Positions 50,235-60,204 of a stretch of 64,000 bases of DNA are shown here, in pieces. The notes beneath the pieces are model-generated. The model was not told the origin of the DNA. It did not search any database and saw only the letters and a program-made list of their open reading frames with translations. A program made the translations under genes and the position numbers. This DNA is from Hoylesella buccalis ATCC 35310. Lineage in GTDB: Bacteria > Bacteroidota > Bacteroidia > Bacteroidales > Bacteroidaceae. Position 1 is the first letter of the stretch, and each line of letters begins with the position of its first letter. The DNA is taken from the NCBI RefSeq assembly GCF_025151385.1, contig NZ_CP102287.1, positions 2,666,001 to 2,730,000 on the forward strand, written 5' to 3'.

Positions 50235-51548
<1,314 letters not shown>

Positions 51549-51586
51549 TTATTTATTTTGAATGAATAATATCTCTGAATTCATTG

Positions 51587-51594
51587 CAAAGATA
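51587..51594 (-). promoter_or_regulatory. -7 box (TATCTTTG) of enolase
   Basis: CAAAGATA on the plus strand, TATCTTTG on the minus strand, 44 nt upstream of the enolase ATG. Confidence 0.65.
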
Positions 51595-51650
51595 ACGATA
51601 ATTAAGGAATTCACCAATACAGAGATATGAAATAATGTGAAATGAACAAC

Positions 51651-51785
51651 ATTGAGCTTTGAACTTTGAGCTTTGAACATTGAACTGTCAACTTACAAAC
51701 TTAAAAACTCATCAACTTGTCAAGTAAACAATAGTTGTGAGCTATCAACTTGTGAACTTGTCAACTCGTCAACTTGTCAACTAAA
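51651..51785. repeat. Simple tandem repeat tract left of R2 copy 1
   Basis: Degenerate units of the type TTGAGCTTTGAAC followed by GTCAACTTGTCAACTCGTC. The last 46 nt (51740-51785) recur with five mismatches at 52051-52096, so R2 copy 1 is bracketed by direct repeats. Confidence 0.7.
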
Positions 51786-51796
51786 GATAGTTTTTG

Positions 51797-51981
51797 AACA
51801 ACGAATGAAACCAATCAAACGAATAAACTAAACAAGACCATGAACGCCAGCGTTCTGCGAATGAAACAAATCTGCCGCCATAAACATATTGCGTGTCCTT
51901 GCCAAATTCGCTTAATTCGTTGAACGCCAGCGTTCATTGATTCTCACAATCGGATTCGTTTCATTCGTTCAATTCGTTGTT
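51797..51981 (+). repeat. MITE-like repeat R2, copy 1
   Basis: A 185-bp core bounded by AACAACGAATGAAAC on the left and its near inverse ATTCGTTGTT on the right. Internal inverted arms ATGAACGCCAGCGTTC and GAACGCCAGCGTTCAT each contain a GAACGC-GCGTTC dyad. Homologous cores lie at 59897-60083 (inverted) and 60969-61153. A shared flank ending AAATGAAATAGCCGTG follows within 60 nt. Confidence 0.8.
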
Positions 51982-52050
51982 AAAACAAAAGAACATGATT
52001 GTTGTTGAATAACAAACGACCTTTTAAATGAAATAGCCGTGCGAGCTTCA

Positions 52051-52118
52051 AGCTATCAACTCGTCAACTCGTAAACTTGTCAACTTGTCAACTAAACACT
52101 TGTCAACTCGTCAACTAT
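52051..52118. repeat. Simple tandem repeat tract right of R2 copy 1
   Basis: Runs of TCAACTCGTCAACT and GTCAACTTGTCAACT, with 52051-52096 an imperfect direct repeat of 51740-51785. Confidence 0.65.
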
Positions 52119-52130
52119 ACAAACACACTT

Positions 52131-52165
52131 GCTCCCGCAGAACTTCATGTGAAGTCTGCGGGAGC
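52131..52165 (-). terminator. Terminator of the large surface-protein gene
   Basis: GCTCCCGCAG-A-ACTTCA (52131-52147) pairs with TGAAGTCTGCGGGAGC (52150-52165), a 16-bp stem with one bulged A and a tiny loop, 28 nt beyond the stop at 52194. Confidence 0.8.
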
Positions 52166-52193
52166 AAAGTAATATATGTTTGTTCAATTGAGC

Positions 52194-55100
52194 TTACTCA
52201 ATGACAATCTTTGAGGTCTGCACATTCGTGCCGTCGGTAGCCTTGATGAGGTACACACCTGAAGGAACTTGTCCTTTCAGCTTCTTCGCATCGAGAGGCA
52301 AGCTGAAGGTACCTACCTTCGCACCAGAGAGGTTGAAGAGCTCTGCCTCACCCTTGGTCAGGGTAATCGAAACGTTATCAATACCTGTTACAGCACCCAT
52401 CACCTTCTCATAGTCAGTCTCTGGTGTGTCGGCGAACATAAAGCGATTATGCTCAATGCCGTCAACCGTTGCTGTGAAGAAGTAACGTGCCTTACCGTTG
52501 TCGAACGGAATCACTGTTTTCGTCTTCAAGTCAACCAACTTCAAGTTCTGATAGTTCAGGCTCCATGTGTTCAGCTCCATGTTATAGGTTTCATCCTTAG
52601 CAGTTTCAACGCTAAACGTGCTTCCTATCAACGAAGGCAAACTGGATATCTGTACATTCTTACCGTCAGTGGTTGTGGCAAATACAGAAGGTTCACCCAT
52701 GTTCAGCTTCTCACCCTCCAATTGTGGGTCGTAGGCTGGTGTGGCGTCCTCTTCTTGGTACGTCCAGAACTTATCAACTACCTTGCCGTTATCCATTGTT
52801 ACCATAACACTACCGCGGTTAAAGTCACCATCCATAACAAATGACTTGGCGCGCAATGGTTCAGCCTCAGACTTCAATCCCTTGTAAGGAATGGTGAGTG
52901 TACCTGTCGTTTCGCTGAACACAGGGTTGTTGTATTTCACCATGAAGCCTTGCATAGGTGCCAGCGTACTGGTAATACCACCCTCACCAGCTTTGTCAAT
53001 GTTCACAGCTTCATAGCCACCCTTTACTTTTACAGACTGTCCATTCTTATCCTTCCAGTCACCCCAGCTACCTGTGGTGTAGATGTAAACCGTGTTGTCC
53101 ATCTTAACACCATCTTCACCAGATGCTAACTTGATGCTCTTGATATCCACACCAGCCATGAACGAGTTACCAACGATGTTGTAACCCAATCCGTAACGCT
53201 TGGCATTTTCATCACCAGTCTCAACAGCAGTAACGATAGCTGCCTGACGTGTCAACTCAATAGTCTGCTCGCAAAGATTCAGTTTACCTTGAATCTTGTG
53301 AACACCGTTGCTGCCATCTTTTACCGGCGCTACTTCGTAGCCCTTGAAGGCTTTCATCTTGTCAGTGTTCTTCACCGCTGTCCACTTCCTGTAGTAGTGG
53401 CCAGGATCGTTCAGCTTCTCATCGTATGCTCGAACCCACATTCCTTCGAATGTTGGATTCTTGGTAGTCTCTGCCACTGGCAAGCCAATATACTGCCAAT
53501 CAAACTCGGCATAAACTGTCTTTCCTCTGTCAGGAGATGTAGCGTCTTTGTCATCCGTTGATGTGCGTCCAGGATAATACGCACCCAGCGGCTTGAACTC
53601 AACAGTAGCATATACGGTAGAAGAGCATGGGTCAATGTTGTTCAAGATGAACGTGCCCACCTTCGTACCGTCGGTTGATGTCTTCATCACGAGCTTGTCC
53701 TTGTCAGCGTCTGTGCCGAAGCCTTCCACGCTCTTCACAGTCAATCCACCGTCAGCGGGAACAACCACAGCTGGGTGACCCTTTGTCTTTTCAGTGGCAC
53801 CTTGCTCAATCTTCTCGTCAGGTGCGTTGTTCACCAGCTTGTTTACAGAGATAAACTTTTCAGCTGGCAAATGCAGGTCGCGTACAGCTACCTTACCCTT
53901 GGCATCCTCAGTACCATCAGCAAAGATGATGTTCTGACCTGCGGTAGGAACTTTATTCGCCGTCCAGTTGTCTACTTTGTTAAAGTCGTTGTCCAATTCT
54001 CCTGTCCAGTAGTTGTTACCGCAGGCATTCACTTCAGCTTTGTAAGCAGAGCCAGGTTTCTGTCCGCCATTTGCAGGTTTTGGCACACCGTTCTCATCCA
54101 CGCCGTACTCCTTGATGTCTATGGCACCGTCTATAAGCATGTCCTCAGTGATGTCACCCTCACCCTCTACAGCATCAGGACATCCGTCTTCGTCGCTATC
54201 AAGATCTAAGTAGTTGGGCACACCGTCCATATCATCATCGCATGGTAGCATCAGCGTTACCACTGTGTTCACCTGTCCGTCCACGTCTGCAGTTTGTGTA
54301 AAGGCGAAATATTTCTTTCCTGGATCGGTATTCAGGTACGACAGGGATACCTCTCCTTTAAGGTTCACATCCACATTGTCCACCAGCACTTTCTTCGTGC
54401 CTTGATCTTCGAATACCGTATAGCGGTCATCGTCCATCTTAGTATACAACTCAGTCTGCGACAAGGCATGTTCATTGGTCAGAACATTGATACCAAACTG
54501 GCTGTCCTTGTGGAATAGCGATACCGGTGTGCTTTGCATCAACACGTATGGTTGCATGGTTCCACTAACCTCCCAGGTAGTAATGGTCTTGCCATTGGCA
54601 TTCATGGTCATGAAATGGTCGTTGTCAATAGCAAAGTTATGAACCGTAACCTCTACAGCCTTGCTTCCGGCAGGATATCCAAACTTCTCGGAAAGGTCTA
54701 CCGTATATGAATCGCTACTACCAGAACCTACTCCCATTACTGATGGCAACAGCGTGATAACACGGCCTGCCTCTGGGTTGCTGTTTAGATAGTTCTTGTT
54801 GTTCACAATGTCTGCAAAGAGCTTTTGCGTCTGGATACCGTCACGATAGCGTACCCACTTGCCGTTCGTAGGTGTGAGTGTATTGTCAGACTTTGTAAGG
54901 TTGGGTTCAGCAATGTCTTCACACTCCACAGTGTTCAAGATACCGTCGTCGTCCCAGTCGAGGTCGCCAGCTTTTACTTCGCATGACTCGAAGAATATCT
55001 GCGCACCAGTGTTCTGTGCGAACTGGCGTGTCTTGTCGAATGCCCCCACACAATCGTATGTATACTCAGTCTTGTCGCCATCGGTCATACTCTTCACGAT

Positions 55101-58100
55101 GATGGTGTAGAGATAACCCTCTTCAACTTCTGATGATGGGAAGAGTTTGTCGCCCTTTATTGTGACATTGTCAGGGTACTCGTTGGTCGTGATCTTCTTG
55201 GTACCTTTCTGTACATAGTCGGTGATATTTCCGTCTTTGTCGTAAACAGGCTCCCAGTTGGGCACTTCTCTTTCAACAGGTACTCTTTCCTTAAGCGTTT
55301 CCGCTACTTTACCATCTACAATCTTGGTGATGTCGCGACCTTTCTGTTTCCACACATCGTAGGTAAAGGTGAACGGACCCTCTCCACCAATACTTTTGAA
55401 ATTAGCCCAATACTCCTTTTCACTGACACAGTATGTAGCAAATGACTTGCTCACGCTTGGATCGTCACTGTCGTTGGTGATGATGTCGGCATGAGGTTTC
55501 AACACATCTACCTCCGGGCGCCGTACGATTTCCTTACAGTCTACCTTCACGCCCTCGCCTTGCTCACCTATCTCAGCTTTGGTAGGGTTGGTATAACCCT
55601 GGTCAGCTTCTACAGTTGGCTCGGTGGAAACCTTAGGGTCGGCAGCGTTACCTTCATTGGCACCCTTATCATTCAGCCTTAAATTGGTCGTATAATAATT
55701 ATAGGCTAATTGCAACTTGGTGTTGGATATCGTGATGGGGTTATAGTTCTTCTTACCTTCTGGAACAGTGATGTCTGCACCCCAGACAGTGGCACTCAGC
55801 TTTTTGCTCGAACTCATTCCTTGGTTGCCATAGAACACACAGCCTTCCAACTTGTCGATGACATCTTCTGCACCAGGTCCAAATTTTCCACTACGTGTAT
55901 AAACATAAATGGCACCACCGCTTCCATCTGCTCCATAATCACCATCAGCGATGTTATTCACAAACTTGGCATTGACAATCTCGCAGTTTCTTTGTTGTGC
56001 TATATAAAAGTGTAAAGCACCTCCTGCACCATTGTTCTTACCTTGCTTTCCACCATTCAGCTTAAGTGTGGCTTGATTTTGATAGAATACATCATCCGTA
56101 GACCAGAAGCCACTTGTCCAATCGGTACCTCCGTCGTCTAGGATACGAATGGCACCACCCTCTACGGCTTTGTTGCCATAATATTGGTTGTTGGCTGACT
56201 TCAGATAAGCATTGCTATAGTTATAGATGGCACCACCCATACCATTGGCAGTGTTGCCATTGAAAATACTATTCTTCACGTCGGTACCAACGCAACCATT
56301 GTTTACAAAGATGGCACCACCACCAGACCATTCAGAGGCTGAGTTGTTCTTGAAGATACAATTGTTGATAAATACGGGGTAGTTAGCACCAACCTGTGCG
56401 ATGGCACCACCGTTTTCAGCTTTATTGTTTTCGAACAGACAGTTGGTAAAATTAAAGGTACCATTTGTTGCTTTGTAGGCAGAGCCAGCAAGGAATACGG
56501 CACCACCTATCTTTGAACTTGTGTTGCCCACAAACTTACAGTTGGTGAAGTCACCATAGCCACTTTCCACATTCACAGCACCACCGTTGTCGCTACCAGC
56601 GGTACTTGTGGTTTGATTGTGATAGAACACACTGTTCTTCACGTCGAACTTGCCCTGCTGTATACCGATTGACAAGGCGTTGGCTTGTGCGTCGCAACTG
56701 TTGTTCTCGAAATAACAGCCTTCCACCAACAAGCTTTTTGCATTGTTCGCTATACGGAAGGCACCACCGTATTTATTACCACTGTTGTTACAGAACACAG
56801 TGTTGGTAACCTTGACATTGCCGTCTTGGTTTGCGATATAGAGTGCACCACCTTGATCCTGCGATGTATTGCCTTTAAAGTTACAGTTGTTTATTGTTAC
56901 ATCCACCGGAGCTGATGCATCTTCATCTTGAATCTGAAGCGCACCACCGGCATTTTTACTAATATTGTTCTCGAACTCATTGTTGATGAAAGTGATTGTG
57001 CGGCGACCTGTTCCTGCTGGTATGTAGTCTTTTCCTCCTCTCTGAACGGAAACAGCACCACCCGCGTCACCTGATGTACAATTGTGGAATTGGTTGTTCT
57101 CGAACACTACCTCATGGCATGACTGAATTCTGAAAGCTCCACCAATACCCGATGTTGTATTGCGGAAGATAGAATTGGTGACGCTCACTTTCTTGAAGCT
57201 TTGCAAAGAGATGGTTGTGATTTGCTGCGCAGCCGTACCACCCAGGTTGCGGTTCACCTGCACATGATCCATATTGACATACGAATTGTCTTCTCCATCG
57301 GCAGGTTTGTAGTTTCTCGCACCGATGACCGCATATTTCAGGTCTGATCCCAAGTGGTTGATGTCATGAAACGTAACATATTTCATGTCGATCTGAATGT
57401 TCGTCGGCCTATATATAGTTTGGTGATTGAACACCAAGAAGCCACCACCTGTTGCAGCCACGCGGTCGCCTTGTAACACCTCTACACGTTCTATCTTAAT
57501 CTTGGGATTTTTCATGTTACCGAAGAAATAAATAGCTCCGCAGAATGACGACTTGTAATAACGAATCGAACAATCCACCATCTCAAAATATGGATTATCA
57601 AACCCATTGTTATCAAAGGTAATCAATGCGCCATTAACAGTACTACCTATAAAGTTATTTGAATCGAACGTAATACCGTGCATTATCAACGCCTGATTGT
57701 GGTTGTTGGTACGGAATACGGATGTTGTTATTTTATCCTTCGATACAAATTTTGTCACATGCCGTTGAGGGTTGCTGTTACATGTATCATGAGGCAGCGT
57801 TTGTGAGCCTGGCGTGGGATATCCACCCATGAGCCACAGCTTCTGGTCTTTTTTGGACAAGACGTAAAAGCCTGCATTTCTGCTTTTACCATCGTAATAG
57901 CTAATCGCACCTGTCTCACTTACGTCATACTCACCCTCTGCCAAATAAATTTTGGCTTGTGTGTTGGCATTGCTTTCTGCCGCTTGCAACGCAGCCTTGA
58001 TAGTCTTGAAGGCCGAGTTCCACGAAGTACCGTTACGCCAGTCGTTACCTGTCTTGGCCGATACGTAATACTCCAACGGATCTGCCTGTGCACCCAATGC

Positions 58101-58157
58101 CATGAAGCACGTGAGGAGCAGCGTCAGCAGATGCCGGGTTGGTAATAAATGTTTCAT
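52194..58157 (-). CDS. Giant parallel beta-helix surface protein with T9SS-like C-terminal sorting domain
   Basis: A 1987-residue exported protein. Signal peptide at residues 1-25 (MKHLLPTRHLLTLL...ALGAQA). Residues about 27-820 form a right-handed beta-helix with many polymorphic-membrane-protein-like repeats of the GGAI/GGAL plus FxNN type (for example NNGAGGALHF, GDAGGAVSV, SKIGGAVFLAG). Around 1070 and 1310-1330 are aspartate-rich calcium-binding repeats, WDDDGILNTVE and DDDMDGVPNYLDLDSDEDG, of the thrombospondin-3 kind. The last ~80 residues (FNLSGAKVGTF..., GVYLIKATDG, SKIVIE) match a type A sorting domain of the type IX secretion system. Probably a cell-surface adhesin. The start at 58157 is set by the signal peptide. 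A small ORF lies just upstream on the same strand. Confidence 0.85.
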   Translation of the reverse strand: MKHLLPTRHLLTLLLTCFMALGAQADPLEYYVSAKTGNDWRNGTSWNSAFKTIKAALQAAESNANTQAKIYLAEGEYDVSETGAISYYDGKSRNAGFYVLSKKDQKLWLMGGYPTPGSQTLPHDTCNSNPQRHVTKFVSKDKITTSVFRTNNHNQALIMHGITFDSNNFIGSTVNGALITFDNNGFDNPYFEMVDCSIRYYKSSFCGAIYFFGNMKNPKIKIERVEVLQGDRVAATGGGFLVFNHQTIYRPTNIQIDMKYVTFHDINHLGSDLKYAVIGARNYKPADGEDNSYVNMDHVQVNRNLGGTAAQQITTISLQSFKKVSVTNSIFRNTTSGIGGAFRIQSCHEVVFENNQFHNCTSGDAGGAVSVQRGGKDYIPAGTGRRTITFINNEFENNISKNAGGALQIQDEDASAPVDVTINNCNFKGNTSQDQGGALYIANQDGNVKVTNTVFCNNSGNKYGGAFRIANNAKSLLVEGCYFENNSCDAQANALSIGIQQGKFDVKNSVFYHNQTTSTAGSDNGGAVNVESGYGDFTNCKFVGNTSSKIGGAVFLAGSAYKATNGTFNFTNCLFENNKAENGGAIAQVGANYPVFINNCIFKNNSASEWSGGGAIFVNNGCVGTDVKNSIFNGNTANGMGGAIYNYSNAYLKSANNQYYGNKAVEGGAIRILDDGGTDWTSGFWSTDDVFYQNQATLKLNGGKQGKNNGAGGALHFYIAQQRNCEIVNAKFVNNIADGDYGADGSGGAIYVYTRSGKFGPGAEDVIDKLEGCVFYGNQGMSSSKKLSATVWGADITVPEGKKNYNPITISNTKLQLAYNYYTTNLRLNDKGANEGNAADPKVSTEPTVEADQGYTNPTKAEIGEQGEGVKVDCKEIVRRPEVDVLKPHADIITNDSDDPSVSKSFATYCVSEKEYWANFKSIGGEGPFTFTYDVWKQKGRDITKIVDGKVAETLKERVPVEREVPNWEPVYDKDGNITDYVQKGTKKITTNEYPDNVTIKGDKLFPSSEVEEGYLYTIIVKSMTDGDKTEYTYDCVGAFDKTRQFAQNTGAQIFFESCEVKAGDLDWDDDGILNTVECEDIAEPNLTKSDNTLTPTNGKWVRYRDGIQTQKLFADIVNNKNYLNSNPEAGRVITLLPSVMGVGSGSSDSYTVDLSEKFGYPAGSKAVEVTVHNFAIDNDHFMTMNANGKTITTWEVSGTMQPYVLMQSTPVSLFHKDSQFGINVLTNEHALSQTELYTKMDDDRYTVFEDQGTKKVLVDNVDVNLKGEVSLSYLNTDPGKKYFAFTQTADVDGQVNTVVTLMLPCDDDMDGVPNYLDLDSDEDGCPDAVEGEGDITEDMLIDGAIDIKEYGVDENGVPKPANGGQKPGSAYKAEVNACGNNYWTGELDNDFNKVDNWTANKVPTAGQNIIFADGTEDAKGKVAVRDLHLPAEKFISVNKLVNNAPDEKIEQGATEKTKGHPAVVVPADGGLTVKSVEGFGTDADKDKLVMKTSTDGTKVGTFILNNIDPCSSTVYATVEFKPLGAYYPGRTSTDDKDATSPDRGKTVYAEFDWQYIGLPVAETTKNPTFEGMWVRAYDEKLNDPGHYYRKWTAVKNTDKMKAFKGYEVAPVKDGSNGVHKIQGKLNLCEQTIELTRQAAIVTAVETGDENAKRYGLGYNIVGNSFMAGVDIKSIKLASGEDGVKMDNTVYIYTTGSWGDWKDKNGQSVKVKGGYEAVNIDKAGEGGITSTLAPMQGFMVKYNNPVFSETTGTLTIPYKGLKSEAEPLRAKSFVMDGDFNRGSVMVTMDNGKVVDKFWTYQEEDATPAYDPQLEGEKLNMGEPSVFATTTDGKNVQISSLPSLIGSTFSVETAKDETYNMELNTWSLNYQNLKLVDLKTKTVIPFDNGKARYFFTATVDGIEHNRFMFADTPETDYEKVMGAVTGIDNVSITLTKGEAELFNLSGAKVGTFSLPLDAKKLKGQVPSGVYLIKATDGTNVQTSKIVIE

Positions 58158-58264
58158 GTTGTTTTTAATTTTAGTTTTTCTTTTTTTCTTCTCATTTCTA
58201 CACTGCGCATCCATCAGCGTGCCATACAGGCAGCAATGCGATGCGCTAACAGACTTTGTGCGCA

Positions 58265-58438
58265 TTACCAAAGCGTGCGATAGTCTTCGTCGTCATCAAA
58301 ATCAAATTGTCCTGGCTTTGCCAACTCGCCTTCATGATTTCCACTGGCGAAAGGAAGATCTCCTCCTGTTCCTGGGCCACCGCCTCCTGGTGCTTGCAGT
58401 AGCAAAATTCCTGGACTTACATACGTTTTCTTTGCCAT
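58265..58438 (-). CDS. Small 57-residue protein upstream of the surface protein
   Basis: From an ATG at 58438 a minus-strand frame runs to a TAA at 58267-58265, encoding 57 residues. It begins MAKKTYVSPGILLLQAPGGG, then has a Gly/Pro-rich stretch (GGGGPGTGG), and ends in an acidic tail QFDFDDDEDYRTLW. It has no signal peptide or membrane helix. The TATATTTG box at 58493-58486 lies 47 nt upstream, and the surface-protein start follows 107 nt after its stop, so both are probably on one mRNA. Short KKxYxxP-starting proteins recur in Prevotella genomes and have no known role to my knowledge. It could be a small regulator or a peptide precursor; this is speculation. Confidence 0.65.
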   Translation of the reverse strand: MAKKTYVSPGILLLQAPGGGGPGTGGDLPFASGNHEGELAKPGQFDFDDDEDYRTLW

Positions 58439-58485
58439 ATTCAAATTTTTGTTTTATAAATAAATAAGTTTTCTATGTTTGTTGC

Positions 58486-58493
58486 CAAATATA
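58486..58493 (-). promoter_or_regulatory. -7 box (TATATTTG) of the small ORF and surface-protein operon
   Basis: CAAATATA on the plus strand reads TATATTTG on the minus strand. A second candidate (TACTTTTG) lies at 58722-58715. The rest of 58494-58929 is AT-rich and holds no gene. Confidence 0.5.
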
Positions 58494-58775
58494 GCTGGCA
58501 CATTCTTCTCTTTTTACAAATGTTTGTAGCCAAACAATCTCCCAAAGTATCTGTCGCACAATGGGTTGTTAATTCAGCATTAGCATCATCCTATTTCGCA
58601 TATAGGTGTCATGGGTGTTCCATTTCTATGCTTTGCGCATTATATATAATAAGGTGGAAGAACTTGAGCGCCTCATCACCTGATTGATACAAAAAGCTCG
58701 TATTTTGAACAATACAAAAGTAATCATTACAAATGGTGTAAATACACACAAAAATATCAAAACGGTGAATATATC

Positions 58776-58791
58776 TATCTTTACCCCCCCC
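58776..58791 (+). promoter_or_regulatory. Candidate promoter with a C8 tract upstream of the AraC gene
   Basis: TATCTTTA (58776-58783) differs by one base from TAnnTTTG and runs directly into eight consecutive Cs (58784-58791), where the transcription start would fall. The AraC ATG is 138 nt further on. Confidence 0.35.
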
Positions 58792-58929
58792 GTATTGTTA
58801 ATAATACTTAAATAGAAGAAAAAGTATTAATTTGTGTTTATTTCTCGCATAAACATGTTGTAATTATTATATATTTACAAAAATAAAGTCTGTTTGCAGT
58901 TTTGCTACAGATTTACAAACTTTTGATGC

Positions 58930-59778
58930 ATGAAATTTTACAATTTAAACAAACACCGCCAGTGTCCCAATTACATTGGGTCCAAAGCCATGGGGTTTGC
59001 TCTGATTACTGGCATGTGTGGTGAGCGTGTGGGCGACATTGTCCCCGTGCCCGTGATGATATTCGTGATGAGTGGCAAGGTTAAACTTTGTTTCAAGAAG
59101 CATGTTGAGACGGTTGTCAATGCTGGTGAAATGGTTGCAGCCGTATTTACAGAGGGGTCGTACGCCACCGCCCTGGAAGATTGTGTGTGCGTGAGGTTGT
59201 ACATACAGGGCGATGGACTGGATTTCTGCCATCGCATCGTGAACTCAGTGGCGTTGACGAACGCTGGTGAACCAACCGGAGAGCAGGGCAAGGTGCTGCC
59301 CATGATACCGGAGATTCAAGCCATCATGCGGCAAATGACGGGCTACATTACCGACGGACTGATGTGCTGCGACGTGCATGCCATGAAGCAACAGGAGCTG
59401 GCGGCGGTGCTGCAAGCCTACTATCGACCAGCAGATTTGCTACCCTTTATCGCCCCCATCTACGACCCGAATGCACGTTTCTACAACGACGTGATGAGGT
59501 TGGCTGATAAATATCTGCCGGTGAAAGAGATAGCCTCGCAGCTCAACATGAGTTATCCCACGTTTATCAGAACTTTCCGCAAGGTTTTTAAAGACACGCC
59601 ACAAGAGTGGTTGTCAAAGAACCGCATGAAACGATTGCGGGATTTGCTGCAACACACGGCGCACACCGACCAGGAGATTGCCGACGAGCTACACTTCACT
59701 ACGGTGCAGAACATGCGGGCTTTCTGCAAAACGCGCAGCGGGTTGACACCCACACAGTTGCGAGAACAAGAACCGTAG
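58930..59778 (+). CDS. AraC-family transcriptional regulator
   Basis: A 282-residue regulator. The N-terminal ~180 residues form a cupin-like sensor half (VPVPVMIFVMSGKVKLCFKKH, and VVNAGEMVAAVF). The C-terminal two helix-turn-helix motifs are LPVKEIASQLNMSYPTFIRTFRKVFKDTPQEWL and TDQEIADELHFTTVQNMRAFCKTRSGLTPTQLRE, the AraC DNA-binding layout. It is divergent from the small ORF/surface-protein unit and may regulate it, though no binding site is visible. The cluster of repeats around it marks this as an accessory region. Confidence 0.85.
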   Translation: MKFYNLNKHRQCPNYIGSKAMGFALITGMCGERVGDIVPVPVMIFVMSGKVKLCFKKHVETVVNAGEMVAAVFTEGSYATALEDCVCVRLYIQGDGLDFCHRIVNSVALTNAGEPTGEQGKVLPMIPEIQAIMRQMTGYITDGLMCCDVHAMKQQELAAVLQAYYRPADLLPFIAPIYDPNARFYNDVMRLADKYLPVKEIASQLNMSYPTFIRTFRKVFKDTPQEWLSKNRMKRLRDLLQHTAHTDQEIADELHFTTVQNMRAFCKTRSGLTPTQLREQEP

Positions 59779-59896
59779 TTTTGCCCCTGCTTTTTAATTG
59801 CATTGACTTTGGATGCAAAGTCAAAGAGTTTGGCAGGACGGCTCATGATGCGGGTCGCGGGATGTATTTTCAACAACGAATCAAACTTTTTTTTTC

Positions 59897-60083
59897 AACA
59901 ACGAATGTAACAAAAGAAACGAATCTGCCTGTTTGGAATCAATGAACGCAAACGTTCACCGAAAGAAAGCGAATTTTGCAAAGACGCACAACATGTGTAT
60001 CTCGGCAGATTGGTTTCATTCGCAGAACGCTTGCGTTCATTGTCTTGTTTAGTTTATTCGTCACATTTGTTACATTTGTTGTT
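59897..60083 (-). repeat. MITE-like repeat R2, copy 2 (core inverted)
   Basis: A 187-bp core with AACAACGAATGTAAC at the left and TACATTTGTTGTT at the right. Its reverse complement aligns with copy 1 (for example GAATAAACTAAACAAGAC and GTTCTGCGAATGAAAC). The downstream flank AAATGAAAGAGCCGTG is nevertheless in the same orientation as in copy 1. The 59779-60204 gap holds this element and no gene. Confidence 0.8.
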
Positions 60084-60176
60084 CAACAACATCGCCTTTA
60101 AATGAAAGAGCCGTGGTCTAAAGTTGTAATATGGAAAAATGTATTGCTGTTCTTCCGCTGATTTAAAAAAAATGCT

Positions 60177-60197
60177 TACCTTTGGCCAAAAAGGAGG
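60177..60197 (+). promoter_or_regulatory. -7 box (TACCTTTG) and Shine-Dalgarno of the WG-repeat gene
   Basis: TACCTTTG at 60177-60184 and AAGGAGG at 60191-60197, the latter 7 nt before the ATG at 60205. Both exclude a longer upstream start at 60139. Confidence 0.6.
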
Positions 60198-60204
60198 ACA
60201 CGCC

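Noticed and set aside
58494..58929. Invertible promoter ahead of the surface-protein unit
   Set aside because: I searched for a pair of inverted repeats bracketing a promoter in this gap and found none of convincing length.
60139..60204. N-terminal extension of the WG-repeat protein
   Set aside because: A -7 box (60177-60184) and a Shine-Dalgarno site (60191-60197) lie inside the extension, so translation should start at 60205.
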